Under the pieces are notes generated by a model, which saw nothing but the letters and a program-made list of their open reading frames with translations, was not told where the DNA came from and ran no database searches. 64,000 nt of DNA. Source: Burkholderia sp. Lineage in GTDB: Bacteria > Pseudomonadota > Gammaproteobacteria > Burkholderiales > Burkholderiaceae. The DNA is taken from NCBI GenBank assembly GCA_031253835.1, contig JAIRVP010000067.1:62001-126000 (forward strand), written 5' to 3'. Positions 53,776 to 61,982 of the stretch are shown here, piece after piece (the first letter of the stretch is position 1; each line of letters begins with the position of its first letter). The position numbers and the translations under genes are program-made.

Positions 53776-54222
53776 ATGAAACGCTCGATTCCGCCTGCCC
53801 TGCTCTTTGCACTGCTCGCGCTGCAAGCGCCTGCCACGTTCGCCGCACCGGCCGTGCAGGCCGATGCGTGCTGGATCCGCGCGATGCCGGCGACGGTGCC
53901 GTCATCCGGCTACTTCACGCTGAAGAACGACGGCGACACGCCCGCCACGCTGACGGGCATCGACAGCCCCGCGTACGGGATGGCGATGGTGCATGAAACG
54001 CAGACGAACGGCAGCACCGCGAAGATGGTTCATGTCGACTCGGTCGTCGTCCCCGCGCACGGCTCGCTGACCTTCAAACCGAAGCGCTATCACGTGATGC
54101 TCGAGGAGCCGCGCCAGGCCGTCGCGCCCGGCGCGAAGGTGCCGTTCCGGCTGCACTTCGCGGACGGCTCGACGGTGTCCGTGACCTGCGACGCGAAGCC
54201 GCCGGCCTACGCCGGCCAGTAA
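53776..54222 (+). CDS. PCuAC-type periplasmic copper chaperone
   Basis: 148 residues with a signal peptide (ATFA). The Cu(I) site pattern of PCuAC is present: MVHETQTNGSTAKM and, about 20 residues later, AHGSLTFKPKRYHVML (H-x-M type ligands). The family delivers copper to cytochrome c oxidase. AGGAGAACCAACG precedes the ATG. Third gene in the cluster. Confidence 0.92.
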   Translation: MKRSIPPALLFALLALQAPATFAAPAVQADACWIRAMPATVPSSGYFTLKNDGDTPATLTGIDSPAYGMAMVHETQTNGSTAKMVHVDSVVVPAHGSLTFKPKRYHVMLEEPRQAVAPGAKVPFRLHFADGSTVSVTCDAKPPAYAGQ

Positions 54223-54254
54223 CGCGCCCCGTATCCCGATCGAAGGAGACGCAC

Positions 54255-54428
54255 ATGAAAGACCGTCTGCCGCTGGCCGACCTGATCGTCCGCTACCGGA
54301 CGCCGCTGAATCTCGCCGTGCTGATCGTTTGCGGATTGTGGGCCGCGTGGATCGCGTGGATGACGCGGCCCGCCGCGATCGACACGCCGCCGTCGATCCC
54401 CGCGTACTGCATGCGCGACGCGCGCTGA
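54255..54428 (+). CDS. 57-residue single-helix membrane protein, copper cluster
   Basis: Starts MKDRLPLADLIVRYRTPLN and has one membrane helix (about 19-37, NLAVLIVCGLWAAWIAWM), then a short periplasmic-side tail with a Cys (AYCMRDAR). The ribosome site AAGGAG lies 7 bases before the ATG. It follows PCuAC by 32 bases, so it is very likely the last gene of the copper operon. It may anchor or assist the copper proteins; function is inference. Two Cys and two Met could bind metal. Confidence 0.75.
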   Translation: MKDRLPLADLIVRYRTPLNLAVLIVCGLWAAWIAWMTRPAAIDTPPSIPAYCMRDAR

Positions 54429-54526
54429 CGCGCGTCGCCTGCACGGTTCCGGCGGCGGGCCGCGCCTTTATTGGCGTGGCATCATCGATTCATCCCGACC
54501 GCCGGAACCGCCTCTCGGAGCGACGC

Positions 54527-55156
54527 ATGTCCATTCAGACCTGGATGCTGTTTGCCGCAGCCTATCTCGCCACGACGCTGTCGCCGGGGCCGAACGTGCT
54601 GCTCGTGATCCGCAACACGGTGCGCTACGGCACGCACGGCACCGCCGCGACGATCGCGGGCAACCTCGTCGCACAGGGCGTGGTCGTGTTGCTCGTCGCG
54701 CTCGGCGTCGGTGCGGTGCTGGCCGCGATGCCGCCGCTGTTCATTGCGATGAAGGTCGTCGGCGCCGCATACCTGATGGTGCTGGGCGTCCGGCAACTGC
54801 GCGGCGACCGCAAGGCCGCGGCGTCGACCGGCGCTGCGGAAATCGCCGTGCCCGACCGCAGGAAGCTGTTCCGCGAAGCGCTGTTCGTATCGGGCAGCAA
54901 TCCGAAGACGATGATCTTCCTGTCGGCGTTCATGCCGCAGTTCATCGTGCACGACCGCCCGCTCGCGCTGCAGTTCGTCGTGATGTACGCGACGATCGCC
55001 TGCACCGTCGCGGTCGTCCACAGCGTCTATTCGGCCGGCGTGCGCCGCTTCCATCGCGGCTTCGGGACGAGCCGCGCGGTGCGCGCGCTCAAGCGCGCCA
55101 GCGGGCTGCTGTTCGTCGGGCTCGGGATCAGGCTGCTGACCGCGCGGCAGGCGTAA
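54527..55156 (+). CDS. LysE/RhtB-family amino-acid exporter
   Basis: 209 residues, six membrane helices. The family start TWMLFAAAYLATTLSPGPNVLLVIRNTVRYG with SPGPN is decisive, as are GVGAVLAAMPPLFIAMKVVGAAYLMVLGVRQLR and the ASGLLFVGLGIRLL end. Exports amino acids or derivatives; substrate unknown. Convergent with the LRR-kinase gene, 13 bases apart. Confidence 0.93.
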   Translation: MSIQTWMLFAAAYLATTLSPGPNVLLVIRNTVRYGTHGTAATIAGNLVAQGVVVLLVALGVGAVLAAMPPLFIAMKVVGAAYLMVLGVRQLRGDRKAAASTGAAEIAVPDRRKLFREALFVSGSNPKTMIFLSAFMPQFIVHDRPLALQFVVMYATIACTVAVVHSVYSAGVRRFHRGFGTSRAVRALKRASGLLFVGLGIRLLTARQA

Positions 55157-55169
55157 GCCGGCGATCGCG

Positions 55170-56483
55170 TCAGCGCAGGTGCGCGGCCAGCGCGGTCGTG
55201 ATCGCATCGAACGACGGACGCGCGTCGACGTCCTCGTCCAGGCAAGCCGCCGCCAGCGCATCGAGCGCCGCCGTGCGCGGCTCGCATCGCTCGAGCAACT
55301 CGCCGAGCAGATAGCCGAACGCGCGCACTTCGAGCTTTTCGAACCGGGCGCCACGCAGGCGATCGTTCACGTCGTAGAGCGACGCCGCGCCGAAATCCCC
55401 GAGCAACGCGCCGCCTTTCCCGTCGTGCAGGATATTGTGCGCATACAGGTCGCCATGCATGATGCCGCGCGCATGCAGGTGGCCCGCGACCGACGCGATG
55501 CCGTGCGCGATCCGCACCGCTTCCGCCGGCGCGAATGTCGCGTCGGCCGCATACACGTCGCGCGTGCAGGACGCGAAACTCGGCGGCCCGGCGAGATTCG
55601 TGAGCGCGGGATCGACCAGTTCCATCACGAGCCCGTGCGTGCCGTCCGGATGCCCGCGGACCTTGCCGATCACCGGGATCAGGTCCGGGTGGCGGCCGGC
55701 GTGCAGGCACGCGGCCATTTCGCAATCGGGCAGGCCGTCGCTCGTCACCGCGCCCTTGAACAGCTTGACGGCAACGGCTCGTGACGGCTGCCCATCCGCG
55801 TGCCACTGCGCGCGGTAAATGACGCCCGACGCGCCCTCGCCCAGCTTCTGTTCACACGAAAGCGACGCCCAGTCGATCTCCGCGACGTCCGGCCCCGCAG
55901 AAGCGGCCGCCTCCGGCGCCGCGCCGAACGGATTGCCGGCCGCGGCGAGCCACGCGAGACGCGGCAGGCGCAACAGCCAGTCGGGCAACGCATCCAGCCG
56001 GTTCGCCGACAGGCGCACCAGTTCGAGCGCGCGGCATGCGGCCATTTCGGCCGGCAGCGCGCGCAGCTGATTGCCCGCGAGCATGAGCTTCTGCAATCGC
56101 GAACAGTCGCCGATATCGGCAGGCAGCGCGTCGACCGCGTTGTCGGTGAGAATCAGCCAGCGCAGTGCGCGCGGCAGCGAACCGCGCGGCACCGTGCGAA
56201 TCCGGTTCGCCTTGAAGCCGATCATGTCGAGTTGCCCGCACGCGCCGAGCACGTCGGGGAACGCGGTGAAGCGGTTGCCGGACGCAAACAGGATGCGCAG
56301 GCGGTGCAGCCGCGGCAGGTCGTCCGGCAGCGCGGACAGCGCATTGCCGGTCAGGTCGAGCACTTCGAGCGTGTCGGCAAGATCGAAGATCTCGCGCGGA
56401 AATTCGGTCAACCCGCATGCGAGCGTGAGTTGCCGTGCGCCCGACAGTTGTCCGGCCTGCAGTTGTTCGAGGGTATGGGTCAC
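55170..56483 (-). CDS. Leucine-rich-repeat protein with Ser/Thr-kinase-like domain
   Basis: 437 residues. Residues 15-200 hold about seven leucine-rich repeats (LEVLDLTGNALSALPDDL, LRILFASGNRFTAFPD and so on). From 212 a eukaryotic-type kinase domain: glycine loop GEGASGVIYRA, Lys in VAVKLFKG, catalytic loop HGDLYAHNIL (HGD in place of HRD) and GDFGAAS (DFG intact). The catalytic Asp, Asn and DFG Asp are all present, so activity is likely. The repeats probably bind a protein target. Stands alone on the minus strand. Confidence 0.9.
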   Translation of the reverse strand: MTHTLEQLQAGQLSGARQLTLACGLTEFPREIFDLADTLEVLDLTGNALSALPDDLPRLHRLRILFASGNRFTAFPDVLGACGQLDMIGFKANRIRTVPRGSLPRALRWLILTDNAVDALPADIGDCSRLQKLMLAGNQLRALPAEMAACRALELVRLSANRLDALPDWLLRLPRLAWLAAAGNPFGAAPEAAASAGPDVAEIDWASLSCEQKLGEGASGVIYRAQWHADGQPSRAVAVKLFKGAVTSDGLPDCEMAACLHAGRHPDLIPVIGKVRGHPDGTHGLVMELVDPALTNLAGPPSFASCTRDVYAADATFAPAEAVRIAHGIASVAGHLHARGIMHGDLYAHNILHDGKGGALLGDFGAASLYDVNDRLRGARFEKLEVRAFGYLLGELLERCEPRTAALDALAAACLDEDVDARPSFDAITTALAAHLR

Positions 56484-56624
56484 GGGAGAAAACAGGTTGC
56501 AGTTGCGATGATCGTCAGACCGATCCGACGAATTCTACCGGGATCGCTTTCGTGCAAAACCACAACCTTGTCACGGCCCCTTCACAAACGCGCGATGTGA
56601 CGTTAGAATTGCGCCCCTTGCAGT

Positions 56625-56709
56625 GCCGACGTGGTGAAATTGGTAGACACGCTATCTTGAGGGGGTAGTGGCGAAAGCTGTGCGAGTTCGAGTCTCGCCG
56701 TCGGCACCA
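56625..56709 (+). tRNA. tRNA-Leu (GAG)
   Basis: 85 bases including an encoded CCA. The acceptor arm GCCGACG pairs with CGTCGGC, followed by discriminator A and CCA. Anticodon loop TTGAGGG with stem CTATC/GGTAG gives anticodon GAG. A long variable arm (TGGCGAAAGCTG) and T-loop TTCGAGT are typical of tRNA-Leu. No integrase or duplicated tRNA end is next to it. Confidence 0.95.
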
Positions 56710-56930
56710 GGTTAATGCGATGCGCTGCTTGCCAGCGCGGCAGCCCATCGGGCATCAACCGGCGAATCGCATCGCCGACAATCAGGTCGCCACGCCGTCC
56801 ACGATATCGCCCGCCGATGTCGACCTCCGGACCACCTCGCCGCGACCGCACACTCCCAGGCACCACGACGACAACGACCTGCTCACGCACGTCATCGCAT
56901 CGCCTTGCGTCACGTTCACCCTCCGCCGCA

Positions 56931-57641
56931 TCACGTCCCGCTCCTGAGCGGATGCAAGTGCGCGTCGAAGTTGTCGAGACTCGGGAACACCAGCGGCTGC
57001 TCCGCCGCCAGCGACGGCAACCGGTTTCGCCAAGCATCCAGGTAGCCGGCCCGGACTTCGTTCGACACATACGGCACATGCCACGCGACAAACGGTTCGA
57101 GCACGTCGAGACCGGTGTAGCCAAGCGTCCCCTGCAACAGGTGCCGCAGCATGCCTTGCAGCGAACCATGCACGCCGTCGTTGCCGAACATGTGCGCCTG
57201 CCCGCCCAGCGTCAGACTCACGATCGCGCGCTTGCCCTTGAGGCCGCCGCGATCGTAGAAGCGCATGCCGCCGTAGACGGCGCCGGACACGAGCACGCGG
57301 TCGATCCACCCTTTCAGGATCGCGGGCGTCGAGAACCAGAACAACGGGAAATTCAACACGAGCAGGTCGCATCGCATCAGCTTGTCGAGTTCTTCCCGGA
57401 TATCTGCGCTGATGGTGCCGTTCGTCACGCCATGACGCTGCTCCAGCGCATAGACGCAGTAGTCGTCATTGGCACGCGCGCCGAAGTCGTTCGCCGATGC
57501 GACCGGGTTGAAACCCATTGCGTAGAGATCCGACACCTCGACTTCATGCCCTTCCGCGCGCAGGACCTCCTCGGCGGTCGTTTTCAAAGCAGTGCAGAAC
57601 GATTGGGGCTCGGGATGAGCGTGAACGATCAGGACTTTCAT
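56931..57641 (-). CDS. NAD(P)H-dependent quinone oxidoreductase (flavodoxin fold)
   Basis: 236 residues. NQO1/MdaB-type fold with FMN/FAD-binding start MKVLIVHAHPEPQSFCTAL, then LLVLNFPLFWFSTPAILKGWIDRV and GKRAIVSLTLGGQAHMFG. Two-electron reduction of quinones or related electrophiles. It is divergent from a GlxA-type regulator (134-base gap), which may control it. Confidence 0.9.
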   Translation of the reverse strand: MKVLIVHAHPEPQSFCTALKTTAEEVLRAEGHEVEVSDLYAMGFNPVASANDFGARANDDYCVYALEQRHGVTNGTISADIREELDKLMRCDLLVLNFPLFWFSTPAILKGWIDRVLVSGAVYGGMRFYDRGGLKGKRAIVSLTLGGQAHMFGNDGVHGSLQGMLRHLLQGTLGYTGLDVLEPFVAWHVPYVSNEVRAGYLDAWRNRLPSLAAEQPLVFPSLDNFDAHLHPLRSGT

Positions 57642-57775
57642 GGCAATGGCTCTCGATTGAACGAATGGATCGTGATCCGGCCAGCTCGGCGCGCGATCAC
57701 CCGGTAGCGAAAGTGTCGCCGGTCGCCGGGTTGCTGTACATTGTCTAAATTGACTAATTTTGTGCCGAAACCGCC

Positions 57776-58759
57776 ATGCACCGCGCCGCCATCCTTGCCT
57801 ATGACGATTGCTACGCCTTCAGCCTGGGCGGGTTCGCCGACATCCTCCAGGTCGCGAATTCGCACCTGAAGAAGCAGCATGGGGAAACCGGCACGCGCTA
57901 CGAATGGCATTTCGTGTCGCAGTCGGGCGGCCCGATCCGCACCAGCAACGGTCTCGAGGTGAGCACGCAACCGATCCGGCCGCGGCAGCGGTTCGACCTG
58001 GTGTTCATCCCGAGCGCGCACTATGCCGGGCACAAGGCGTTCGACAGGCTGCTGGCGAGCCAGTCGGGCGCGTGCGACTGGCTGATCGCGCAGTGGAATG
58101 CCGGCGCGTGCGTCGCGGCCAATTGCACGGGCACGTTTCTGCTCGCGCAAACCGGGCTGCTGGACGGACGCGCGGCGACGACGACGTGGTGGCTCGCCGA
58201 TCAGTTTCGCGCGCGGTTTCCGCGCGTGAACCTTCAGGTCGAGCCTGTCCTCACCGAAGTCGATCGCCTGATCTGTGCCGGTGCGTCGGCGTCGTATCTG
58301 TTGCAGACGATTCACATCGTCGAGCGCCTCTCCGGCCCGACGATCGCGTCGCTTTGCGCGAAGACCATGCTCATCGACGTCAGCCAGACGCGCCAGACGC
58401 CCTACCTGCCGCTGCTCGCCGACAAGGCCCACGGCGATTCACTGGTTCATCGCGCGCAGCACTGGCTGCAGAAGAACATGACGAAGGAGGTACGGATGAC
58501 GGCGCTCGCGAACGAACTCGACGTCAGCGAGCGCACGCTGATCCGCCGCTTTCAGGCCGCGCTGGACCAGACACCGCTGCGCTATCTGCAAAGCCTGCGG
58601 ATCGAGGCCGCCCGCGGGCTGTTCGAGGCCGCCGACCTCACGATCGAGGAAGTGGCCGTCAAGGTCGGCTATAGCGACGTGAGTTCGTTCTGCCGGCTGT
58701 TCAAGGAACGCGTGGGGTTGAGCCCGGGCGCGTATCGGGGGCGCTTTCGTACGTCGTAA
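57776..58759 (+). CDS. GlxA-type regulator (DJ-1/PfpI sensor, AraC DNA-binding)
   Basis: 327 residues. N-terminal DJ-1/PfpI-like domain (about 4-165; ILAYDDCYAFSLGGFADIL ... AGACVAANCTGTFLLA, with Cys at the nucleophile elbow position). C-terminal AraC double helix-turn-helix (about 225-320; TKEVRMTALANELDVSERTLIRRF and VAVKVGYSDVSSFCRLF). Divergent from the quinone reductase, its probable target. The AT-rich stretch at 57728-57760 (TTGTCTAAATTGACTAAT) is the likely promoter. Confidence 0.9.
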   Translation: MHRAAILAYDDCYAFSLGGFADILQVANSHLKKQHGETGTRYEWHFVSQSGGPIRTSNGLEVSTQPIRPRQRFDLVFIPSAHYAGHKAFDRLLASQSGACDWLIAQWNAGACVAANCTGTFLLAQTGLLDGRAATTTWWLADQFRARFPRVNLQVEPVLTEVDRLICAGASASYLLQTIHIVERLSGPTIASLCAKTMLIDVSQTRQTPYLPLLADKAHGDSLVHRAQHWLQKNMTKEVRMTALANELDVSERTLIRRFQAALDQTPLRYLQSLRIEAARGLFEAADLTIEEVAVKVGYSDVSSFCRLFKERVGLSPGAYRGRFRTS

Positions 58760-58798
58760 TGTGAGCGACGCGGCCAGCTCCGGATCCGACATCGCACG

Positions 58799-59683
58799 TC
58801 ACAACAGCGGCAACGCATTCCGGATGTGCTCGGCAAATGCCGCCGTCAGATGCGACGGCCGCTTCCGGTCGAACTTCAGCGTGATGCCGACAGCCGGCAA
58901 CGGCGGCAGCCGCGGATCGCCGGTGACGATCGCGAGGTCGGCCGGCACGGCCGTCTGCGTCATCACCGCGAACGCCTGCCCCGAGCGCACCAGCGCGATC
59001 AGCCCCGCGAGGCTGCTGCTCGCATACGCGACGCGGTAATCGCGGCCGACGCGATCCAGCGCGTCGCAGGCCGCGATGTGATCGAGCGTATCGCGATCGG
59101 ACAGCGCGAGCGGCAGCGGGTCGAAATGCCCGGGCTCCAGCCCCGGATAGCCGATCCACACGAGTTGCTCGCGGCGAATGACGTCGTCGGTCGCGCCGTC
59201 GTCCGGCAACGAAATCATCGCGAGATCCACCGCACGTTTCTCCAGCTGCTCGATCAGCCGCGGCGTCGGCCCGCACACGACCTCGACGATCGCCTGCGGA
59301 TGCTGGCTCGAAAACTGCCGCAGCAGCGACGGCAGCCAGACCGCCGCGTAATCGTCCGGGCAGCCGAACCGGATCGTGCCCGACAGCCCCGTGCCGCACA
59401 GGTCGGCCATCGCCTCGTCGTGCCGCCGCAGGATGCGCTGCGCGTGCACGAGCAGCCGCTCGCCCGGGTGCGTCAGCACCACGCCGCGGCCGGTGCGCTG
59501 GAACAGCGGCTGGTCGACGATCGCCTCGAGCCGCTTCATCTGCTGGCTGAGCGCCGACTGCGTGCGGCCGACGCGCGCGGCCGCGCGGCTGAGCGCGCGC
59601 ACCTCGGCGATCACGACGAACGAACGCAGCAGGTCGATTTCAAGCGAGCGCGCCAAGGTATCAGCTCCTTTTCTACCTTGCAT
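58799..59683 (-). CDS. dgdR: LysR-family regulator of dgdA
   Basis: 294 residues from ATG 59683. Helix-turn-helix at about 15-60 (FVVIAEVRALSRAAARVGRTQSALSQQMKRLE), substrate-binding domain after. Divergent from dgdA by 78 bases, matching the described dgdR-dgdA arrangement in B. cepacia. The ATG has no ribosome site, whereas a TTG at 59656 has AAGGAG 8 bases upstream and would give a product starting ARSLEIDLLRSF; the true start may be that TTG. Confidence 0.88.
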   Translation of the reverse strand: MQGRKGADTLARSLEIDLLRSFVVIAEVRALSRAAARVGRTQSALSQQMKRLEAIVDQPLFQRTGRGVVLTHPGERLLVHAQRILRRHDEAMADLCGTGLSGTIRFGCPDDYAAVWLPSLLRQFSSQHPQAIVEVVCGPTPRLIEQLEKRAVDLAMISLPDDGATDDVIRREQLVWIGYPGLEPGHFDPLPLALSDRDTLDHIAACDALDRVGRDYRVAYASSSLAGLIALVRSGQAFAVMTQTAVPADLAIVTGDPRLPPLPAVGITLKFDRKRPSHLTAAFAEHIRNALPLL

Positions 59684-59761
59684 AAGAACTATTCGTTTCC
59701 ATCAAACCAGACGCGCGCCTAGACTGCAAGCGATCCCTGCCCTCTTGCCCGGAGACGCCCG
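59684..59761. promoter_or_regulatory. dgdR-dgdA divergent control region
   Basis: 78 bases, AT-richer at 59690-59710 (TGCATAAGAACTATTCG). It contains the interrupted dyad expected for a LysR-type site and presumably both promoters. The exact operator cannot be fixed by eye. Confidence 0.5.
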
Positions 59762-61063
59762 ATGTCCCTGAACGACGACCCAACCTTCTGGCGCAACGCC
59801 AGGCAGCACCTCGTCCGCTACGGCGGCACGTTCGAGCCGATGATCATCGAGCGCGCGAAAGGCAGCTTCGTCTACGACGCAAACGGCCGCGCGATCCTCG
59901 ATTTCACGTCGGGCCAGATGAGCGCGGTGCTCGGCCACAGCCATCCGGAGATCGTGTCCGTGATCAGCGAATACGCGGGCAAGCTCGACCACCTGTTCAG
60001 CGGGATGCTGTCGCGGCCGGTCGTCGATCTCGCGACGCGCCTCGCCGACGTCACGCCGCCCGGGCTCGACCGCGCGCTGCTGCTCAGCACCGGCGCGGAA
60101 TCGAACGAAGCGGCGATCCGGATGGCGAAGCTCGTCACCGGCAAGTACGAAATCGTCGGCTTCGCGCAGTCGTGGCACGGCATGACGGGCGCGGCCGCGT
60201 CGGCCACGTACAGCGCCGGCCGCAAGGGCGTCGGCCCGGCATCGGTCGGCTCGTTCGCGATTCCCGCGCCGTTCACGTACCGGCCGCGCTTCGAGCGCAA
60301 CGGCGCCTATGACTATCTCGCCGAACTCGACTACGCATTCGACCTGATCGACCGGCAATCGAGCGGCAACCTCGCCGCGTTCATCGCGGAGCCGATCCTC
60401 AGTTCGGGCGGGATCATCGAGTTGCCGGAAGGCTATATGGCGGCGCTCAAGCGCAAGTGCGAGGCGCGCGGGATGCTGCTGATCCTCGACGAAGCGCAGA
60501 CGGGCGTCGGCCGCACCGGCACGATGTTCGCGTGCCAGCGCGACGGCGTGACGCCCGACATCCTGACGCTGTCGAAGACGCTCGGCGCCGGGCTGCCGCT
60601 CGCGGCGATCGTCACGTCCGCGGCGATCGAGGAACGCGCGCACGAACTCGGCTACCTGTTCTACACGACGCACGTGTCCGATCCGCTGCCGGCTGCGGTC
60701 GGCCTGCGCGTACTCGACGTGGTGCAGCGCGACGGGCTCGTCGCGCGGGCCAACGTGATGGGCGACCGGCTCCGGCGCGGCCTGCTCGACCTGATGGAAC
60801 GGTTCGACTGCATCGGCGACGTGCGCGGGCGCGGGCTGCTGCTCGGCGTCGAGATCGTCAAGGATCGCCGGACGAAGGAGCCGGCGGACGGGCTCGGCGC
60901 AAAGATCACGCGCGAGTGCATGAAGCTCGGGCTCAGCATGAACATCGTGCAGCTGCCCGGCATGGGCGGTGTATTCCGGATCGCGCCGCCGCTGACCGTC
61001 AGCGACGAAGAAATCGACCTCGGCCTGTCGCTGCTGGAGCAGGCGATTACGCGCGCGCTGTAG
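59762..61063 (+). CDS. dgdA: 2,2-dialkylglycine decarboxylase (class III PLP enzyme)
   Basis: 433 residues. The sequence matches the well-studied B. cepacia enzyme as I remember it throughout (SLNDD start, GGTFEPMIIERAKGSFVYD, FTSGQMSAVLGHSHPEIVSV, STGAESNEAAIRMAKL, LILDEAQTGVGRTG, and the PLP Lys in TLSKTLGAGLPL). It decarboxylates and transaminates dialkylglycines such as 2-aminoisobutyrate, with pyruvate as amino acceptor. GGAGACGCCCG before the ATG supports the start. Regulated by the divergent DgdR. Confidence 0.95.
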   Translation: MSLNDDPTFWRNARQHLVRYGGTFEPMIIERAKGSFVYDANGRAILDFTSGQMSAVLGHSHPEIVSVISEYAGKLDHLFSGMLSRPVVDLATRLADVTPPGLDRALLLSTGAESNEAAIRMAKLVTGKYEIVGFAQSWHGMTGAAASATYSAGRKGVGPASVGSFAIPAPFTYRPRFERNGAYDYLAELDYAFDLIDRQSSGNLAAFIAEPILSSGGIIELPEGYMAALKRKCEARGMLLILDEAQTGVGRTGTMFACQRDGVTPDILTLSKTLGAGLPLAAIVTSAAIEERAHELGYLFYTTHVSDPLPAAVGLRVLDVVQRDGLVARANVMGDRLRRGLLDLMERFDCIGDVRGRGLLLGVEIVKDRRTKEPADGLGAKITRECMKLGLSMNIVQLPGMGGVFRIAPPLTVSDEEIDLGLSLLEQAITRAL

Positions 61064-61086
61064 CGCCCTGCTCCGCGTCACGCGAT

Positions 61087-61119
61087 CCGTCGCGCCGGCT
61101 CAACCGGCCGGCGCGACGG
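61087..61119. terminator. GC-rich hairpin between dgdA and the SDR gene
   Basis: Perfect 12-bp stem (CCGTCGCGCCGG and complement) with a 9-base loop in the 68 bases between the convergent stops. No T-run; probably a bidirectional 3'-end structure. Confidence 0.5.
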
Positions 61120-61131
61120 ATTCCCGATCGA

Positions 61132-61881
61132 TCAGCCGGCTTCCGCCGCCCACGCTTCGGCGTCGGCACCGGCCGGCATGCGCATCGGGCTCGACGGATC
61201 GGTCGCCGCGCGCCATACGGCTTCGGCGACATCCTCCGCATGGGTGATCGGCCCGGACGCATCGAGCATCCGCGCAATCGCCTTCCCGACGAAGTCCGCA
61301 TACGCTTCATGGTCGAAGCCGTGCAGGTTCGCGCGCGCGTTGTCGCCGAAACGCGTGTCGGGCGCGCGGCCCGGCAGCACGAGATGCGCGCGCACGCCGA
61401 ACGGCGCGAGTTCGACCGCCATCGACTCGGTGAACGCATTGACCGCCGCCTTGCTCGCGCGGTACGCGCCGACCAGCGGCAGCACCTTCAGCGTGACGCT
61501 CGACGTGACGTTCACGACCACGCCCGCGCCGCGCGCGCGAAACTGCGGCAGCACGGCCTGCGTGAGCGCGATCGTGCCGATCGTGTTGGTCTCGAATAGC
61601 GCGCGTACCGTGTCGAGCGGCGTGAGCTCGGCCGGAGCGGCCGCGCCGAAGCCTGCGTTGTTGACGAGCACGTCGATCGGGCCGGCCGCGTCGATCGCGG
61701 CGCGAATGCTGTCCGCGTCCGTCACGTCGAGCGGCAGTACGCGCAGGTTCGCCGACGGCGGCAGCACGTCCTCGCGCGGCGTGCGCATCGTCGCGACGAC
61801 CCGCCAGTCGCGGGCCAGAAAATGGCGGGCGATCTCGAGGCCGAAGCCGGAAGAACAGCCGGTGATCAGTACGGTCTTCAT
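61132..61881 (-). CDS. Short-chain dehydrogenase/reductase
   Basis: 249 residues, classical SDR: cofactor motif TGCSSGFGLEIA, DVTDADSIRAA, NNAGFG, catalytic Ser in VTSSVT and YRASKAAV (Tyr-x-x-x-Lys). Acts on an unknown alcohol or carbonyl substrate. Divergent from an AraC-type regulator (101-base gap) that may control it. Confidence 0.92.
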   Translation of the reverse strand: MKTVLITGCSSGFGLEIARHFLARDWRVVATMRTPREDVLPPSANLRVLPLDVTDADSIRAAIDAAGPIDVLVNNAGFGAAAPAELTPLDTVRALFETNTIGTIALTQAVLPQFRARGAGVVVNVTSSVTLKVLPLVGAYRASKAAVNAFTESMAVELAPFGVRAHLVLPGRAPDTRFGDNARANLHGFDHEAYADFVGKAIARMLDASGPITHAEDVAEAVWRAATDPSSPMRMPAGADAEAWAAEAG

Positions 61882-61982
61882 GCGAACTCCTGTGATGGGT
61901 GGGGCAGGTGTTCGTACGATAGATGGCCGGATCCGTATTCGCTACAATTGAAAATCCGCTTTTCTTTTGCGAGAGTCCGGCG

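Noticed and set aside
56625..56709. tRNA-Leu as an island attachment site
   Set aside because: No duplicated tRNA 3' end, integrase or composition change next to it.
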